From positions 13,373 to 20,870 of the forward strand of contig JAMPAE010000009.1 of the NCBI GenBank assembly GCA_023667385.1: a DNA stretch of 7,498 bases. The letters run 5' to 3'. The stretch comes from Ruminococcus sp. Lineage in GTDB: Bacteria > Bacillota > Clostridia > Oscillospirales > Acutalibacteraceae. Shown in pieces: positions 5,643-7,498 of this stretch. Position numbers and translations under genes: made by a program. The notes beneath the pieces were generated by a model. That model saw only the letters and a program-made list of their open reading frames with translations, was not told where the DNA came from and did no database searches. The stretch's first letter is position 1; each line of letters begins with the position of its first letter.

Positions 5643-7498
5643 TCAATCCTTTTTAGTTCTTACGCTGATAATATCTTCAGAAATTGACTTCGGAACTTCT
5701 TTGTAGCCGTCCGGCTCCATGACATACTGTCCACGTCCCTGAGTTTTTGAACGAAGGTCGGTTGCATAACCGAACATTTCAGCAAGCGGAACTCTTGCGT
5801 TGATCTGTTTAACGCCTGAACGATCTTCAAAGCCCTGAATTTCACCACGGCGTGAGTTAAGGTCACCGATAACATCGCCCATGTACTCTTCCGGAGTAAT
5901 AACAACAACTTTCATAATCGGTTCAAGAAGAACAGGATTTGCTTTCTTAGCAGCATCTTTGAATGCCATTGAACCGGCAATCTTGAATGCCATTTCTGAT
6001 GAGTCGACTTCATGGTAAGAACCATCGAAGAGGGTTACCTTAACGTCAACCATGCTGTAGCCGGCGATAACACCTGACTGCATTGCACCCTGGATACCAG
6101 CGTCAACAGGTCCGATGTATTCCTTGGGAATAGCACCGCCGACGATGTTGTTAACAAACTCATAGCCCTTATCCGGGTTCGGCTCAATGTTGATCTTAAC
6201 GTGACCATACTGACCCTTACCGCCTGACTGACGAGCATACTTGGTATCTGAGGAAGATGCGCTGCGGATGGTTTCTCTGTAAGCAACCTGAGGCTTACCT
6301 ACGTTTGCTTCAACTTTAAATTCACGAAGAAGTCTGTCAACAATGATTTCAAGGTGAAGCTCACCCATACCTGCGATGATGGTTTGTCCGGTTTCCTCAT
6401 CTGTATAGCAACGGAATGTCGGGTCTTCTTCAGCAAGCTTCTGAAGAGCAATGCCCATCTTTTCCTGACCTGCTTTTGTTTTCGGCTCAATTGCAACACG
6501 GATAACAGGTTCGGGGAAATTCATTGATTCAAGAATAACCGGGCTCTTTTCATCACAGAGTGTGTCACCTGTTGTTGTGTTTTTGAGACCAACTGCAGCA
6601 GCAATGTCACCGGCATAAACAGTATCAATGTCTTCACGGTGATTTGCATGCATTTGCAGGATACGACCAAGTCTTTCTCTGCTATCCTTAACAGAGTTGT
6701 AAACTGTTGTACCTGCGTTTACTGTTCCCGAATATACACGGAAGAAGCAAAGCTTACCAACGAACGGGTCGGTTGCAATCTTGAATGCAAGAGCTGCAAA
6801 CGGCTCACTGTCAGAAGAATGTCTGAATTCTTCCTCGTCTGTTTCGGGGTTAACGCCCTTGATTGATTCGATGTCTGTTGGAGCAGGCATGAAGTCAACA
6901 ATTGCGTCAAGGAGAGGCTGAACACCCTTGTTACGATAAGCAGTACCGCAAGTTACGGGTACCATTTCGTTAGCAATGGTTGCCTTGCGGATTACTTTTT
7001 TCATCTCAGCAACTGAGGGTTCTTCACCTTCAAAATATTTTTCCATGAGAGATTCATCCATCTCAACAACAGCTTCGATAAGCTCTGTACGATACTTTTC
7101 AGCAAGCTCTTTCATGTCGTCAGGAATTTCCTCATGTCTTGTGTCTTTACCAAGGTCATCGTAATATACGATTGCATCATTGTTGAGAAGGTCAATAATG
7201 CCCTTGAAGTCACTTTCACTTCCGATTGGAAGCTGAATGGGAACTGCATTGCAGTTAAAACGCTCATGAACCATGTCAAGAACACGATAGAAGTCAGCAC
7301 CCATGATGTCCATCTTGTTGACGAAAATCATTCTGGGAACTTTATATTCATCAGCCTGACGCCAAACGGTTTCAGACTGAGGCTCAACGCCACCCTTTGC
7401 GCAAAGAACGGTTACAGAACCGTCGAGAACACGGAGTGAACGCTGAACTTCAACGGTGAAGTCAACGTGGCCCGGAGTGTCAATAATATTGATACGAT
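5643..7498 (-). CDS. fusA: Translation elongation factor EF-G, C-terminal ~617 codons (5' end outside window)
   Basis: EF-G is the cytoplasmic GTPase that drives ribosomal translocation and, with RRF, ribosome recycling. The frame is open to the right edge and stops with TGA at 5643-5645 (ending SVRTKKD). The first visible residues are RINIIDTPGHVDF, so G3 (DTPGH) lies at visible residues 6-10 and G4 (NKMD) at 60-63. About 75-80 N-terminal residues with the P-loop and switch I are missing, which gives a normal total near 690-700. Domain II (PFAALAFKIATDPFVGKL), domain III (GMGELHLEI), domain IV (VAYRETI, GGKGQYGHV) and domain V (LLEPIMKV, RRGEIQGFE) follow in order with no break. The GGVEPQSETVWRQADEY and VNKMD segments mark a canonical translocase rather than a TetM-type resistance protein. 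An internal ATG at 7331 is not the start. It lies upstream of tuf, as in str operons, where rpsL and rpsG would normally precede it. Confidence 0.98.
   Translation of the reverse strand, partial: RINIIDTPGHVDFTVEVQRSLRVLDGSVTVLCAKGGVEPQSETVWRQADEYKVPRMIFVNKMDIMGADFYRVLDMVHERFNCNAVPIQLPIGSESDFKGIIDLLNNDAIVYYDDLGKDTRHEEIPDDMKELAEKYRTELIEAVVEMDESLMEKYFEGEEPSVAEMKKVIRKATIANEMVPVTCGTAYRNKGVQPLLDAIVDFMPAPTDIESIKGVNPETDEEEFRHSSDSEPFAALAFKIATDPFVGKLCFFRVYSGTVNAGTTVYNSVKDSRERLGRILQMHANHREDIDTVYAGDIAAAVGLKNTTTGDTLCDEKSPVILESMNFPEPVIRVAIEPKTKAGQEKMGIALQKLAEEDPTFRCYTDEETGQTIIAGMGELHLEIIVDRLLREFKVEANVGKPQVAYRETIRSASSSDTKYARQSGGKGQYGHVKINIEPNPDKGYEFVNNIVGGAIPKEYIGPVDAGIQGAMQSGVIAGYSMVDVKVTLFDGSYHEVDSSEMAFKIAGSMAFKDAAKKANPVLLEPIMKVVVITPEEYMGDVIGDLNSRRGEIQGFEDRSGVKQINARVPLAEMFGYATDLRSKTQGRGQYVMEPDGYKEVPKSISEDIISVRTKKD

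Noticed and set aside
5643..7331. fusA starting at the internal ATG at 7331
   Set aside because: The frame continues to the window edge and encodes the DTPGH motif upstream, so the true start lies outside.
4332..7439. Plus-strand and shifted-frame reading frames across tuf and fusA
   Set aside because: They are shadows of highly biased elongation-factor codons, and no product resembles a known family.
1..7498. CRISPR array, tRNA/rRNA, insertion sequence, phage or defence genes
   Set aside because: No regular spaced repeats, tRNA-like folds, transposase or phage motifs, or terminal inverted repeats were found by reading both strands.

Overview
The window looks like chromosomal core sequence from a low-GC, anaerobic Gram-positive bacterium, most likely a gut or rumen Clostridia member of the Ruminococcus/Oscillospirales type. 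The basis is a typical Firmicutes EF-Tu, a strict-anaerobe class III ribonucleotide reductase, strong AGGAGG-type ribosome binding sites, AT-rich spacers, and a secreted beta-helix protein with C-terminal fibronectin type III modules of a style common in gut Clostridia. The genus is an inference.

All four genes lie on the minus strand, so transcription runs from high to low coordinates. 5643-7498 is the C-terminal ~617 codons of fusA (EF-G), entering from beyond the right edge. 5528-5642 is a spacer with a good promoter for tuf. 4325-5527 is a complete tuf (EF-Tu, 400 aa), closed by a strong intrinsic terminator at 4282-4308. This is the usual end of the str operon. 2145-4142 is a complete 665-aa exported protein: signal peptide, parallel beta-helix, two FN3 domains. 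It has its own candidate promoter and a hairpin just after the stop. 1-1723 is the N-terminal 574 codons of nrdD, whose end (glycyl radical site) lies beyond the left edge.

The most unusual part is the 421-bp spacer 1724-2144 upstream of nrdD. It holds two candidate promoters with the same -10 (TATTAT) and 17-bp spacing. Each has an NrdR-type operator palindrome directly upstream of its -35. The two units are exactly 145 bp apart and align without gaps over about 115 bp at roughly 65% identity (hand count), which suggests an old tandem duplication of the nrdD control region. A GC-rich hairpin lies at the predicted 5' end of the distal transcript, and a 12-bp direct repeat brackets the nrdD ribosome binding site.

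Functionally, fusA and tuf supply the translation elongation GTPases, nrdD makes dNTPs under anaerobic conditions, and the beta-helix protein is probably an extracellular carbohydrate-active or adhesive protein unrelated to its neighbours. I found no tRNA, rRNA, CRISPR, insertion sequence or phage gene, and no new defence or mobile system. The interest lies in regulation and in the uncharacterised secreted protein.
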